The notes under the pieces were generated by a model that was not told the DNA's origin, did no database searches, and was given only the letters and a program-made list of their open reading frames with translations. This document shows, piece after piece, positions 7,910-16,477 of a stretch of 64,000 bases of DNA. Position 1 is the stretch's first letter. Each line of letters opens with the position of its first letter. The stretch lies in the NCBI RefSeq assembly GCF_042432495.1, contig NZ_JBHLXC010000002.1, forward strand, positions 372,001 to 436,000. The letters are read 5' to 3'. A program made the position numbers and the translations under genes. The stretch comes from Pseudochelatococcus lubricantis (GTDB lineage: Bacteria > Pseudomonadota > Alphaproteobacteria > Rhizobiales > Beijerinckiaceae).

Positions 7910-9334
7910 ATGAGCAACCCATTGCGATACAACGGAAACCCTCTTTTCCCGAGCCGCCGTTCGCTGCTGGCGTCGCTTGCCCTCGCCGCCGTTCCCGGCC
8001 TGTCGCCGGCGGTGCGCGCCGACGAGGCGGCGCCCTCCGCCTCATCCACAGAATCCCCGCTCACGCTGACCGCGGGCGAATCGGCCCATGCCCTCGACGG
8101 TGTGCCGGCGCCCGTGCGGTTGTGGACCTACGACGGGCGCTTCCCCGGCCCGCTGCTGCGTGTGCGCCGGGGCACCGCCCTGAACCTGCGGCTGCGCAAC
8201 ACCCTGCCCCAGCCGACCTCGCTGCACTGGTACGGCCTGCGGATCGCCAACGCCATGGATGGCGTCGCCGGCCTCACGGGCCCGGCGCTCGCGGCCGGAG
8301 AGAGCGCGGACATCGGCTTCACCGCGCGCGACGCCGGCACGTATGTCTACCGTCCTCTCGTGCCGGAGCACGCGGCCGAACAGACGGAGCGCGGCCTTGC
8401 CGGCATCCTCGTCGTCGACGAGGACACGCCGCCCTACGCGGACGACGTCGCCCTCGTGCTCGATGACATCGCTCTCGACGACAACGGGCAGGTCCGCGAC
8501 AGCTTCGGCTCCCCCGCCGAGATCGGCCTGGCGGGACGCCTCGGCAACCGGCTGCTGATCAACGGCCGCACCGCGCCGGAACAGCTCTCCCGCCCGCCTG
8601 GCCGGCGGCTGCGGCTGCGGATCGCCAACATTGCCAATGCGCGGCCGCTGACGTTGCGCTTCGAGAACCTGACGACCCACGTCATCGCCGCCGATGGCCA
8701 GCCGGTCGACTCGCCTTTTCGGCCGGTGCGCGACAGCATCGCGCTGGCGCCGGGCGGGCGCGTCGACGTGGTGGTGGATACGCCGGAGGATGGCGTTTCC
8801 GGCAAGGTGGTCGCGGCCCTCGGCAGCGGCCTGCCGCTGCTGGCCCTCACGGGCGCGGGCACGCCCGAGACGCACGCGCCGGAACCCGTGGCCGGCTTGC
8901 CGCCAAACGACCTGCCCGAATCGCTCGATCTCGCCCGCGCGCGACGTTTCGACCTGATCATCGATGGCGGCCTCGACCCCGCCGCCAGCGAGAGTGCGGG
9001 CGATCCCACACGCATCTGGCGGCTCGGCGGCCTGTCCTGGCGCGATGCGGTGGCGCGCCCGCTGTTCCGGGTGCCGGGCGGCACGCCGGTCGTGATGGCG
9101 CTGGAGAACCGCACGGCCTTTTTGCAGGTGCTGCATCTGCACGGCCACCACGCCCGCCAGCTGCACCGCCTCGACGACGGCTGGGAGCCATTCTGGCTCG
9201 ATACCATCGCCGTGCCGGCGGGGCAGACAGTGCGCGTCGCCTTTCTCGCTGACAATCCCGGGCGCTGGATGATCGGCTCCGCCGTTCTAGACCGGCTCGG
9301 CGCGGGACTGGCGGGCTGGTTCGAGGTCGGATAG
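7910..9334 (+). CDS. Secreted multicopper-oxidase-fold protein lacking most copper ligands
   Basis: A 474-residue cupredoxin-fold protein (numbering from the ATG at 7910; an ATG at 7877 would add 11). The N-terminus has a twin-arginine signal (SRRSLLASLAL, R16-R17) followed by a hydrophobic stretch and an alanine-rich cleavage region, so export by Tat is likely. The multicopper oxidase framework is clear (LRNTLPQPTSLHWYG, GTYVYRP, LHLHGH). Of the four copper motifs, the first keeps H106 but has Y108 in place of the second His, the second has YRP instead of His-x-His, the third has Q406 then H409 and H411, and the C-terminal His-Cys-His segment is replaced by WMIGSAVLDRLGAGL. It is therefore unlikely to be an oxidase; the non-catalytic homologue FtsP (SufI) is the best precedent. 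It stands alone, convergent with nnrD. Confidence 0.8.
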   Translation: MSNPLRYNGNPLFPSRRSLLASLALAAVPGLSPAVRADEAAPSASSTESPLTLTAGESAHALDGVPAPVRLWTYDGRFPGPLLRVRRGTALNLRLRNTLPQPTSLHWYGLRIANAMDGVAGLTGPALAAGESADIGFTARDAGTYVYRPLVPEHAAEQTERGLAGILVVDEDTPPYADDVALVLDDIALDDNGQVRDSFGSPAEIGLAGRLGNRLLINGRTAPEQLSRPPGRRLRLRIANIANARPLTLRFENLTTHVIAADGQPVDSPFRPVRDSIALAPGGRVDVVVDTPEDGVSGKVVAALGSGLPLLALTGAGTPETHAPEPVAGLPPNDLPESLDLARARRFDLIIDGGLDPAASESAGDPTRIWRLGGLSWRDAVARPLFRVPGGTPVVMALENRTAFLQVLHLHGHHARQLHRLDDGWEPFWLDTIAVPAGQTVRVAFLADNPGRWMIGSAVLDRLGAGLAGWFEVG

Positions 9335-9358
9335 GACAGCAGGCGAAGGGGCGCCCGC

Positions 9359-10876
9359 TCATTTTTTCCGGAGCGGCTCCAGCGGCTTCAGCACTTGCGG
9401 CAGGACGCGCGGCAGCAGCTCCGGCAGATCCTCGGCGATGAGGCCAGGGCCCGCGAGTTGCGCGGCGGCGCCGTGCAGCCAGACACCGGCGCAAGCCGCC
9501 TCGAACGCCGGCACCCCCTGCGCGAGCGCGCCCGCGATCATGCCGGCCAGCACGTCGCCCGATCCCGCCGTCGCCAGCCAAGGCGAACCATTGTCGTTGA
9601 TCGCGGCGCGGCCATCGGGCGCGGCGATCACCGTGTCGGCGCCCTTGATCACCACGACCGCCCCGGTGCGTTGCGCGGCATGCTGCGCCCGGGTGAGCTT
9701 GGAGCGCGCGGACGCGACCGCCGCCTCCTGCGCGAAGAGCCGGGCGAACTCGCCCTCGTGCGGCGTCAGCACGACACCCCGCCGCGTGGCGGGCCCGATT
9801 GCCGCGCGCAGGCTGTCGACATCCCCGGCGAAGCTCGTCAGCGCGTCGGCGTCGAGCACGAGCGCGCGGCCGGCCGCGCCCGCCGCCGCCACGAAGGCGC
9901 GCGTGCGCTCGCCCACACCGGCTGCCGGGCCGATGACCAGCGCGTTGAACCGCTCGTCGGCCAACGCTTCCGCAAGCTGCGCGGCATCTTCGACCGGGCG
10001 GAGCATGATGGCGGTCAGGTGGGCGGCATTCTCGGCGAGCGCATCGGCAGGCGAGGCAACCGTCACCAGCCCGGCACCGATGCGCAGGGCTGCCCGCGCC
10101 GCAAGGCGCGCCGCGCCGGTACGCGCCCTTCCGCCCGAGACGACGAGCGCATGCCCGCGTCCATATTTGTGGCCGGTCACGGACGGCACCGGCAAACTGT
10201 CGCCGAACAGCCCCGGCCCGTTGACCGTGAGCCCGTTCGACAGCTCGTCCGCCAACACATCGGCAATGCCGATGTCCGCCACATGCAGGTCGCCGCGACA
10301 GGCGCGTCCGGGAAAGAGATAATGCCCGGGCTTGGCGCGGGCGAACGTCACGGTAAGGGTTGCCTGCACCGCCGCGCCGCGCACGGCACCGCTGTCGCCG
10401 TCGATCCCTGTCGGCACGTCGACAGCCACCGCCGCCGCCGGACTGGCGTTCACGCGCGCCACGAGCGCCTGAAGCTCCGCCGTCAGGTCCCTGTCGAGAC
10501 CCGCACCGAGGAGCGCATCGATGATCACGTCCGCGTCATTGAGCGTCACATCGTCGATGGACAGAACCTCGCCCTGCCAGTCCGCCGCCGCGGCGGCGGC
10601 ATCGCCCTTCAGCGCCGCGACCGCGCCCAGCAGCGCCAGCCGCACCGTGAAGCCGCGGCCGACCAGCAGGCGCGCGGCCACGAAGCCGTCACCACCGTTG
10701 TTGCCGGGCCCGCACAGCACAATGATCTTGCGCGCGGGAGAACCGGCGAGCTGCGCCGCCTTCTCAGCGACCGCGGCCCCGGCACGCTGCATGAGCGTGT
10801 AGCCGGGCGTGCCCGCCGCGATCGTGCGGGCGTCGGCGTCGCGCATCGCACGTGTCGTCCACAGGGTCGTCGCCAT
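9359..10876 (-). CDS. nnrD: Bifunctional NAD(P)HX epimerase / ADP-dependent NAD(P)HX dehydratase
   Basis: A 505-residue fusion that repairs hydrated NADH and NADPH. The N-terminal YjeF_N domain (about 1-215) carries GPGNNGGDGF and epimerises NAD(P)HX. The C-terminal ribokinase-like domain (about 225-500) has LTPHEGEFARLF and NDNGSPWLATAGSGD, the ADP-dependent dehydratase signature. The frame opens at 11005, but the ATG at 10876 has GGAG eight bases upstream and begins the conserved sequence MATTLWTTRAMRDAD. The gene is monocistronic and converges on the multicopper-oxidase-like gene. Confidence 0.95.
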   Translation of the reverse strand: MATTLWTTRAMRDADARTIAAGTPGYTLMQRAGAAVAEKAAQLAGSPARKIIVLCGPGNNGGDGFVAARLLVGRGFTVRLALLGAVAALKGDAAAAAADWQGEVLSIDDVTLNDADVIIDALLGAGLDRDLTAELQALVARVNASPAAAVAVDVPTGIDGDSGAVRGAAVQATLTVTFARAKPGHYLFPGRACRGDLHVADIGIADVLADELSNGLTVNGPGLFGDSLPVPSVTGHKYGRGHALVVSGGRARTGAARLAARAALRIGAGLVTVASPADALAENAAHLTAIMLRPVEDAAQLAEALADERFNALVIGPAAGVGERTRAFVAAAGAAGRALVLDADALTSFAGDVDSLRAAIGPATRRGVVLTPHEGEFARLFAQEAAVASARSKLTRAQHAAQRTGAVVVIKGADTVIAAPDGRAAINDNGSPWLATAGSGDVLAGMIAGALAQGVPAFEAACAGVWLHGAAAQLAGPGLIAEDLPELLPRVLPQVLKPLEPLRKK

Positions 10877-10999
10877 CACCGTTTCTCCGTCGCTGCCGAA
10901 ACCGCACGTCCTCCGCAAAGGGAAGCCGCCGGAACGCCGCGTGTCAACGGAGCGCCCGGGCGTTTCCCGCCGTGACGGCTGTTGTGGCGCGGTGAAGTG

Positions 11000-11032
11000 C
11001 AGCATTTGCCCATTTTATCACCAGCATTTGCC
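11000..11032. repeat. Pair of 11-bp direct repeats upstream of glnB
   Basis: CAGCATTTGCC occurs at 11000-11010 and again at 11022-11032, exactly 22 bp apart, close to two helical turns. It lies in the 345-bp gap between the divergent nnrD and glnB genes, about 190 bp before glnB. The spacing suggests a dimeric regulator binding one DNA face; no known box fits. The rest of the gap shows nothing I can name. Confidence 0.5.
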
Positions 11033-11221
11033 TATTTGCTGGGCATACATCGTCGGGCGCAACGATTTTGGGCATGTCCGCCCCCGGGCATTGATGGTAA
11101 TTATCGTCGGCAGAGAGCGGCGCGCGGCGCCGCGCCAACGTCGCGAAGGCCCCGGCCGGAGGCGACGTGGAATAGATACGCGAACCGATACCGGCTCACT
11201 GGCCATGGGAGGGCTTCCGAC

Positions 11222-11560
11222 GTGAAAAAGATCGAAGCGATCATCAAACCCTTCAAGCTCGACGAGGTGAAGGAAGCGCTGCAGGAAGTCGGGCTGCAAG
11301 GCATCACGGTCATTGAGGCCAAGGGCTTCGGACGTCAGAAGGGCCATACCGAACTGTATCGCGGCGCGGAATACGTGGTCGACTTCCTGCCCAAGGTGAA
11401 AATCGAGATCGTGCTGGCCGACGAGCAGGTCGAGCGCGCGGTCGAGGCCATCCGCAAGGCTGCCGCTACCGGCCGCATCGGAGATGGCAAGATTTTTGTA
11501 TCTCCGGTCGAGGAAGCGATCCGCATCCGCACCGGCGAGACCGGCCCGGACGCGATCTGA
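11222..11560 (+). CDS. glnB: Nitrogen regulatory protein P-II
   Basis: A 112-residue P-II trimeric sensor that integrates 2-oxoglutarate, ATP/ADP and glutamine status and controls GlnE/GlnA and NtrB. The start is GTG at 11222, preceded by GGGAGG, giving the family N-terminus (M)KKIEAIIKPFKLDEVK. The T-loop GFGRQKGHTELYRGAEYVV contains the uridylylated tyrosine (Y51) in RGAEY. The conserved C-terminal signature GRIGDGKIFV follows. Eighty-five bp separate it from glnA, the classic glnB-glnA operon of rhizobia. Confidence 0.98.
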   Translation: MKKIEAIIKPFKLDEVKEALQEVGLQGITVIEAKGFGRQKGHTELYRGAEYVVDFLPKVKIEIVLADEQVERAVEAIRKAAATGRIGDGKIFVSPVEEAIRIRTGETGPDAI

Positions 11561-11645
11561 CCCGGCGACCTCTACTCAACGGCCAACGGACGACGTGCGT
11601 CGCAAATGGCCCGGCACCTAACGAAAGCAACAAGGAACGTTACTC

Positions 11646-13055
11646 ATGACGACCGCTCAGGATGTCCTCAAGCTCATCAAGGACAACGACATCCGTTACG
11701 TCGACCTGCGCTTCACCGACCCGCGCGGCAAATGGCAGCACGTCACCTTCGACGTGTCCTTCATCGATGAAGACTTCTTCAGCGAAGGCACGATGTTCGA
11801 CGGTTCGTCCATTGCCGGCTGGAAGGCCATCAACGAATCCGACATGGTGCTGCTGCCCGACCCGACGACCGCCCAGGTCGACCCGTTCTTCTCGGCCTCG
11901 ACGCTCTCCATCGTCTGCGACGTGCTGGAACCCACGACCGGCGAACCCTATGAGCGCGACCCGCGCGGCATCGCCAAGAAGACGGAAGCTTACCTGAAGT
12001 CCACCGGGATCGGCGACACGCTCTTCGTGGGGCCGGAGGCCGAGTTCTTCCTGTTCGACGACGTCAGGTTCACCGCGACCCCCTACAACACCGGCTTCAA
12101 GCTGGATGCCGCCGAACTGCCGACCAACGGCGATACCGAATACGAGGGCGGCAACCTCGGCCACCGCATCCCGACCAAGGGCGGCTACTTCCCCGTTCCC
12201 CCGCTCGATGCCAGCCAGGACATCCGCAGCGAGATGCTGGCCGCCATCGCCGCCATGGGCGTGACCGTCGAGAAGCACCACCACGAGGTCGCTTCCGCCC
12301 AGCACGAACTCGGCATCAAGTTCGCCACGCTTGTCGAGACCGCCGACGCGATGCAGATCTACAAGTACTGCATCCATAATGTCGCGTCGAGCTACGGCAA
12401 GACTGCGACCTTCATGCCCAAGCCCATCTACGGCGACAACGGCTCGGGCATGCACGTGCACCAGTCCATCTGGAAGGAAGGCAAGCCGCTCTTCGCCGGC
12501 AACAAGTATGCCGACCTCAGCCAGGAGTGCCTGTGGTACATCGGCGGCATCATCAAGCATGCCAAGGCGCTGAACGCCTTCACGAACCCGTCCACGAACT
12601 CCTACAAGCGTCTCGTGCCCGGCTTCGAAGCCCCCGTGCTGCTGGCCTATTCGTCGCGCAACCGCTCGGCGTCCTGCCGCATTCCGTGGACGACGAACCC
12701 GAAGGCCAAGCGGCTTGAGGTGCGCTTCCCCGATCCGGCCGCCAACCCCTATCTCGCCTTCTCGGCGCTGGCGCTGGCGGGTATCGATGGCATCCTCAAC
12801 AAGATCGATCCCGGCGAAGCCATGGACAAGGACCTCTACGATCTGCCCCCGCGTGAGCTGAAGCAGATCCCGACCGTCTCGGCCAGCCTGCGCGAGGCGC
12901 TGCAGGAACTCGACAAGGACCGCACCTTCCTCAAGGCCGGCGGCGTGTTCAGCGACACGTTCATCGACTCCTACATCGAACTGAAGATGCAGGAAGTTAT
13001 CCGCTTCGAACACACGCCGCACCCGGTCGAGTTCGATATGTACTACTCCGTCTGA
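11646..13055 (+). CDS. glnA: Glutamine synthetase type I
   Basis: A 469-residue GSI enzyme making glutamine from glutamate, ammonia and ATP as a dodecamer. Visible motifs are FDGSSIAGW in the N-terminal domain, the ATP/metal-binding region GPEAEFFLFDD, NGSGMHVHQS, the Glu-flap region and the adenylylation site LYDLPP near residue 398, so it should be covalently controlled by GlnE under P-II. The ATG follows AAGGAACG. Co-transcription with glnB links sensing to assimilation. A strong terminator follows. Confidence 0.98.
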   Translation: MTTAQDVLKLIKDNDIRYVDLRFTDPRGKWQHVTFDVSFIDEDFFSEGTMFDGSSIAGWKAINESDMVLLPDPTTAQVDPFFSASTLSIVCDVLEPTTGEPYERDPRGIAKKTEAYLKSTGIGDTLFVGPEAEFFLFDDVRFTATPYNTGFKLDAAELPTNGDTEYEGGNLGHRIPTKGGYFPVPPLDASQDIRSEMLAAIAAMGVTVEKHHHEVASAQHELGIKFATLVETADAMQIYKYCIHNVASSYGKTATFMPKPIYGDNGSGMHVHQSIWKEGKPLFAGNKYADLSQECLWYIGGIIKHAKALNAFTNPSTNSYKRLVPGFEAPVLLAYSSRNRSASCRIPWTTNPKAKRLEVRFPDPAANPYLAFSALALAGIDGILNKIDPGEAMDKDLYDLPPRELKQIPTVSASLREALQELDKDRTFLKAGGVFSDTFIDSYIELKMQEVIRFEHTPHPVEFDMYYSV

Positions 13056-13086
13056 CGACGGCCCACGAATAATGAGGGGAGCAACT

Positions 13087-13114
13087 CCGGCGGTCTCTGA
13101 CCGCCGGTTTTTTT
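13087..13114 (+). terminator. Terminator of glnBA
   Basis: A perfect nine-pair stem CCGGCGGTC/GACCGCCGG (13087-13095, 13099-13107) with a TCT loop and seven T residues, 32 bp after the glnA stop. Confidence 0.92.
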
Positions 13115-13140
13115 ATGCGGACGGGGGCGCACGTCGCAAA

Positions 13141-13167
13141 CAAAAAGGGCGGCCCTGCGGCCGCCCT
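13141..13167 (-). terminator. Terminator of rplM-rpsI
   Basis: A nine-pair stem AGGGCGGCC/GGCCGCCCT with a CTGC loop, followed on the minus strand by TTTTT. It lies 53 bp beyond the rpsI stop and faces the glnA terminator. Confidence 0.88.
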
Positions 13168-13219
13168 GTCGTCTCTCGCGCCGGCTGCCGGTTTCGCAGC
13201 CGGCAACCGGCGTGAAGAA

Positions 13220-13705
13220 TCAGCGCTTCGAGAACTGGAAGGAACGGCGGGCCTTGGCGCGGCCGTACTTCTTACGCTCGACGGTACGGCTGTCGCGGGT
13301 GAGGAAGCCTTCCTTCTTCAGCGGGCCGCGCAGTTCCGGCTCGTAGTGGGTCAGTGCCTTGGAGAGGCCGTGGCGCACCGCGCCCGCCTGACCGGAGAGG
13401 CCGCCGCCGGTGACGGTGACGGTGACGTCGTACTGGCCGTCGCGGTTCACCAGCACCAGCGGCTGGCGCAGGATCATGCGCAGCACCGGACGGGCGAAGT
13501 AGGTCTCGACCGAACGGCCGTTGACGACGATCTTGCCCTCACCGGGCTTGATCCACACGCGGGCGATGGCGTCCTTACGCTTGCCGGTGGCGTAGGCGCG
13601 GCCCTGGGCGTCGAGCTTCTGCTCGTAGCGGGGCGCTTCCGGCGTGTCGCTGACAACACCGGCGATCTGGCCGAGATCGGCAAGGCTCTGGATGGTATCG
13701 GACAT
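13220..13705 (-). CDS. rpsI: 30S ribosomal protein S9
   Basis: A 161-residue S9 with the alphaproteobacterial N-terminal extension of about 35 residues before the conserved core (GRAYATGKRKDAIARVW). The basic C-terminus ends RRSFQFSKR; this tail reaches the ribosomal P site. The motifs GGGLSGQAGAVRHGLSKAL and RKKYGRAKARR are intact. The ATG is two bases after the rplM stop codon, so the two are translated as one operon. Confidence 0.98.
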   Translation of the reverse strand: MSDTIQSLADLGQIAGVVSDTPEAPRYEQKLDAQGRAYATGKRKDAIARVWIKPGEGKIVVNGRSVETYFARPVLRMILRQPLVLVNRDGQYDVTVTVTGGGLSGQAGAVRHGLSKALTHYEPELRGPLKKEGFLTRDSRTVERKKYGRAKARRSFQFSKR

Positions 13706-13707
13706 GA

Positions 13708-14172
13708 TCAGGCGCTCCTCGCGTTCTTGCGGTTGAGGGCGGCAACATCCAGCGCCTCGGGCTGCTGGGCTTCGTGCGGATGCTCCGCGCCGCCGTACAC
13801 GCGCAGATTGCCGAGCTGGCGACGGCCGAGCGGACCGCGCGGCAGCATGCGCTCCACGGCCTTCTCCACGACGCGCTCGGGGAAGCGGCCTTCCAGAATG
13901 GACTTGGCGGTACGCTCCTTGATGCCACCCGGATAGCCGGTGTGGTGGTAGTAGCGCTTGTCGGTATACTTGTTGCCGGTGAAGACAACCTTTTGCGCGT
14001 TGATGACGATGACATTGTCGCCGTCATCGACATGGGGCGTGAAGGTGGGTTTGTGCTTGCCGCGCAGACGAAGCGCGATGATCGAGGCGAGGCGGCCGAC
14101 CACGAGGCCGGATGCGTCGATGATCACCCACTTCTTCTCGACTTCGGCGGGCTTGGCCGAGTACGTCGTCAT
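13708..14172 (-). CDS. rplM: 50S ribosomal protein L13
   Basis: A 154-residue L13 that binds 23S rRNA early in large-subunit assembly. It starts MTTYSAKPAEVEKKW, contains VVGRLASIIALRLRGKHK and the family signature RMLPRGPLGRRQLGNLRVY, and has normal length. It is first in the rplM-rpsI operon, with a near-consensus promoter and a GC-rich structured leader upstream. Confidence 0.98.
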   Translation of the reverse strand: MTTYSAKPAEVEKKWVIIDASGLVVGRLASIIALRLRGKHKPTFTPHVDDGDNVIVINAQKVVFTGNKYTDKRYYHHTGYPGGIKERTAKSILEGRFPERVVEKAVERMLPRGPLGRRQLGNLRVYGGAEHPHEAQQPEALDVAALNRKNARSA

Positions 14173-14286
14173 GATGGATCTTCTTCACATTCAGAAGGTC
14201 CCGGCCCGGAAGAACCGCAGTGCGGCACCGGACGGGAGCGGAAAAACAAACGAGCCGCCTGCCCTCACAAGCAGACGACGCGGGAT
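14173..14286 (-). other. Structured 5' leader of rplM-rpsI, possible autoregulatory RNA
   Basis: The leader between the predicted transcription start and the rplM ATG can form nested stems on the minus strand: GTCCGG (14234-14229) with CCGGGAC (14204-14198, one bulged base) enclosing CCGC-ACT-GCGG (14225-14215), and an upstream stem between GTCTGC and GCAGGC. Leaders of ribosomal protein operons are often bound by one of their products; the structure is seen, the regulation is inferred. Confidence 0.35.
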
Positions 14287-14292
14287 GGCGGA

Positions 14293-14321
14293 TCACTAAG
14301 CTACTGAAATCGCTCTGTCAA
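14293..14321 (-). promoter_or_regulatory. Promoter of rplM-rpsI
   Basis: TTGACA (14321-14316), a perfect -35, and TAGTGA (14298-14293) are 17 bp apart on the minus strand. The 60 bp upstream (about 14335-14395) are very AT-rich, with GAAATA-N6-TATTTC at 14347-14364, and could act as an UP element. This AT-rich stretch fills the gap to clcA. Confidence 0.75.
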
Positions 14322-14402
14322 GAGGACGTCAATTCGATGACGCCATGAAATAATTATATATTTCAAAATGTTACGATATTAGGTATTATAGTACCGCTAT
14401 CG

Positions 14403-16157
14403 CTAGCGCTCTCCGCTCAACTCCCGCCGCCGCCGATCGAGTTCCTGGGCGTAGCGCCTCAGCGCATGGGCCTCCGTCACGTAGCCCAGAACGGACCGGC
14501 ATTGCGGATCGTCGACCACGGCCAGCGTTTCGGTTTCCGCCCTGTCGAATGCCTCCAGAATCATGTTGATGTTCTGGCGCGGCAGCAGGAAGACGTCTGG
14601 CGCGTGGCGCAGGTTGCGCACCGGCACGGTCTCCGCGTCGGTGTCCTGCCCGTTGGCATGCACCTCCGCCGCCAGCACGAAGCCCACGTAGCCGCCGCCC
14701 TCGTCCACCAGAAACACGCGCTCCGTGGAGCCGATGGGGAAGCGCTTGCGGAAGGCCGCGACAGTCATGTGCTCGCCCGCCGTGCGCGCCTCCCGCCGCA
14801 TCAGCTTCACCACCGTCAGGTCTTTCACGAAGCTGATGTCGAAGGCCGAGCGGATCGACTCGCCGCGCACGTGGAAACGCCAGGTGGCGAACGAGTAGCC
14901 GAACAGCCGCCGCACGATCAGCGAGGCGATGACCGCGCCGATCATCACGCCGCTGGCGATGGCGATATTGCCCGTTTGCTCGAACACCAGAAAGATCATG
15001 GTGATCGGCGCGCCAATGATGGCAGCTGCCATTGAGGCCATGCCGACGAGCGCATAGACGATGCGGTCCACCGGCAGCGCCGGGAAGAGCGACGTGATGC
15101 CGAACCCGATGACGTCGCCGAGCAGGATGCCGACGAAGAGCGACGTATGGAACAGGCCGCCGCGAAAGCCGGTACCCACCGACAACGCCGCCGCCAGCAC
15201 CTTCGCGGCGAGCAGCCCCAGCAGCACCGTGAAGCCGTGCGCGTGCACGAGATAATATTGCATCGCGCCGTGCCCCGCGCCGAGCACCGCCGGCGAATAG
15301 AGCGCCAGCACCGCGACGCCGAGGCCGCCGAGCGCGGGACGCAGAAGCGCAGGCACCTTGAAGCGGCGCAGCACGAAGTCGCCCGCCGTGGCCATCTTCA
15401 TGATCCAGATGCCGATCACGCCCGCGACGACGCCAATCCCGACGAAAACGATGATGTCGTAGCGCGAGAAGTAGAGGTCGATGTTGAGCAGCGGGCTGGT
15501 CAGCTCCTGCGTCAACAGCCCGGCGACGGCCGGCGCGGTCAGTGCCGACAGCATGACAGGCGCGAGCGTCACCACCGCATAGGCACCCAGCACCAGCTCG
15601 AAGGCGTAGAAGGCGCCGGCCATCGGCGCATCGAACGCGGCGGCGATGCCGGCGGCCGCGCCGCAGGCGACGAGCGTGCGCAGGTCGGCGCGCCGCAGGT
15701 TGAATTTCCGCCCGAGCCACGACCCCATTCCCGCGCCGAACTGCGTGTAGCCCGCCTCCATGCCGACAGCCGCGCCGCAGCCGCTGGAGAGCACGGTGCC
15801 GCCCGTCAGCAACACGCTGTCCGTCAGCGAGACGCGCCCGCCGTAGAGCGCATTCGCCTCGATGGGGTCGACGGCATCGCGCCGGCGCAGCCGGTGCACT
15901 GCCCACGTGTAGCAGCCGACGACGAGCCCGCCGACGATGAGCGACGTGAAGACGCGCACGGGATCGAGCGATAGCGAAGCGCTGAGATACGCACCCCGCT
16001 CAAGCCCGAACAGTTCCTCGTGCAGCCATTGCGCCGCGCTGTGGGCCAGCGCCACGCCCACGCCCGTCACCGTGCCGATCAGGATGGCGAAGACGGAAAG
16101 CGACAACTCCTCTGCCCGCGCAAAGGCCTTGATCCTCCACCACATAGCATCAAACAT
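14403..16157 (-). CDS. ClC-family chloride channel/antiporter with C-terminal CBS region
   Basis: A 584-residue membrane protein of the ClC family. About ten to eleven hydrophobic segments occupy residues 20-430, and a cytoplasmic CBS pair about 435-575. The selectivity-filter region reads SSGCGAAVGMEAGY; the gating glutamate of the GxEGP motif is present although the motif is degenerate. AFYAFELVLG carries the glutamate that in antiporters forms the internal proton path. It is probably a Cl-/H+ exchanger or anion channel; the transported ion is not certain. It stands alone, upstream of the rplM promoter. Confidence 0.88.
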   Translation of the reverse strand: MFDAMWWRIKAFARAEELSLSVFAILIGTVTGVGVALAHSAAQWLHEELFGLERGAYLSASLSLDPVRVFTSLIVGGLVVGCYTWAVHRLRRRDAVDPIEANALYGGRVSLTDSVLLTGGTVLSSGCGAAVGMEAGYTQFGAGMGSWLGRKFNLRRADLRTLVACGAAAGIAAAFDAPMAGAFYAFELVLGAYAVVTLAPVMLSALTAPAVAGLLTQELTSPLLNIDLYFSRYDIIVFVGIGVVAGVIGIWIMKMATAGDFVLRRFKVPALLRPALGGLGVAVLALYSPAVLGAGHGAMQYYLVHAHGFTVLLGLLAAKVLAAALSVGTGFRGGLFHTSLFVGILLGDVIGFGITSLFPALPVDRIVYALVGMASMAAAIIGAPITMIFLVFEQTGNIAIASGVMIGAVIASLIVRRLFGYSFATWRFHVRGESIRSAFDISFVKDLTVVKLMRREARTAGEHMTVAAFRKRFPIGSTERVFLVDEGGGYVGFVLAAEVHANGQDTDAETVPVRNLRHAPDVFLLPRQNINMILEAFDRAETETLAVVDDPQCRSVLGYVTEAHALRRYAQELDRRRRELSGER

Positions 16158-16280
16158 GGACGGATTGCCTCGTCATGGCGGACCATCGCTCCCATACGTC
16201 GGAAAGGTCGTAGCCAAAGCCCCGGGTCGGGTCAATGCGCCAGCAGCGCCCAGAAGCGCTCCATCATGCCATGCAGGCTG

Positions 16281-16311
16281 TTGACCGGACGCGGCGTTCG
16301 TTATATCGAAC
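16281..16311 (+). promoter_or_regulatory. Possible promoter and operator upstream of metY
   Basis: TTGACC (16281-16286) and TATCGA (16303-16308) are 16 bp apart. An inverted repeat GTTCG-TTATAT-CGAAC (16296-16311) overlaps the putative -10, the position expected for a repressor site. The remaining clcA-metY gap (16158-16477) shows no SAM riboswitch that I can recognise. Confidence 0.35.
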
Positions 16312-16477
16312 ATATACGCTCTTCCCTCGCCGGGGAAACGCCCGCGGAACAGGAGCGCGGCCTTGTTTGACACGCCGTGTCCCGACGAGGTCGATCCATT
16401 GCCGTGAACCGCCCGTTCCGTCCTTTACAGACCGTGTCCGTCGCCACATTGTTGCCATTTGGCGGAGAATAACAACC

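Noticed and set aside
10984..10998. Sigma-54 promoter upstream of glnB
   Set aside because: TGGCGCG followed by GTGCA looks similar, but the distance between the GG and GC elements is one base too long for sigma-54.
16232..16267. Eleven-codon minus-strand frame reading MMERFWALLAH
   Set aside because: It looks protein-like, perhaps a C-terminal remnant, but is too short to support and has no clear ribosome-binding site.
16158..16477. Possible SAM-II riboswitch before metY
   Set aside because: Such elements occur upstream of methionine genes in alphaproteobacteria, but I could not find the conserved pseudoknot and GCTAAA-type segment here.
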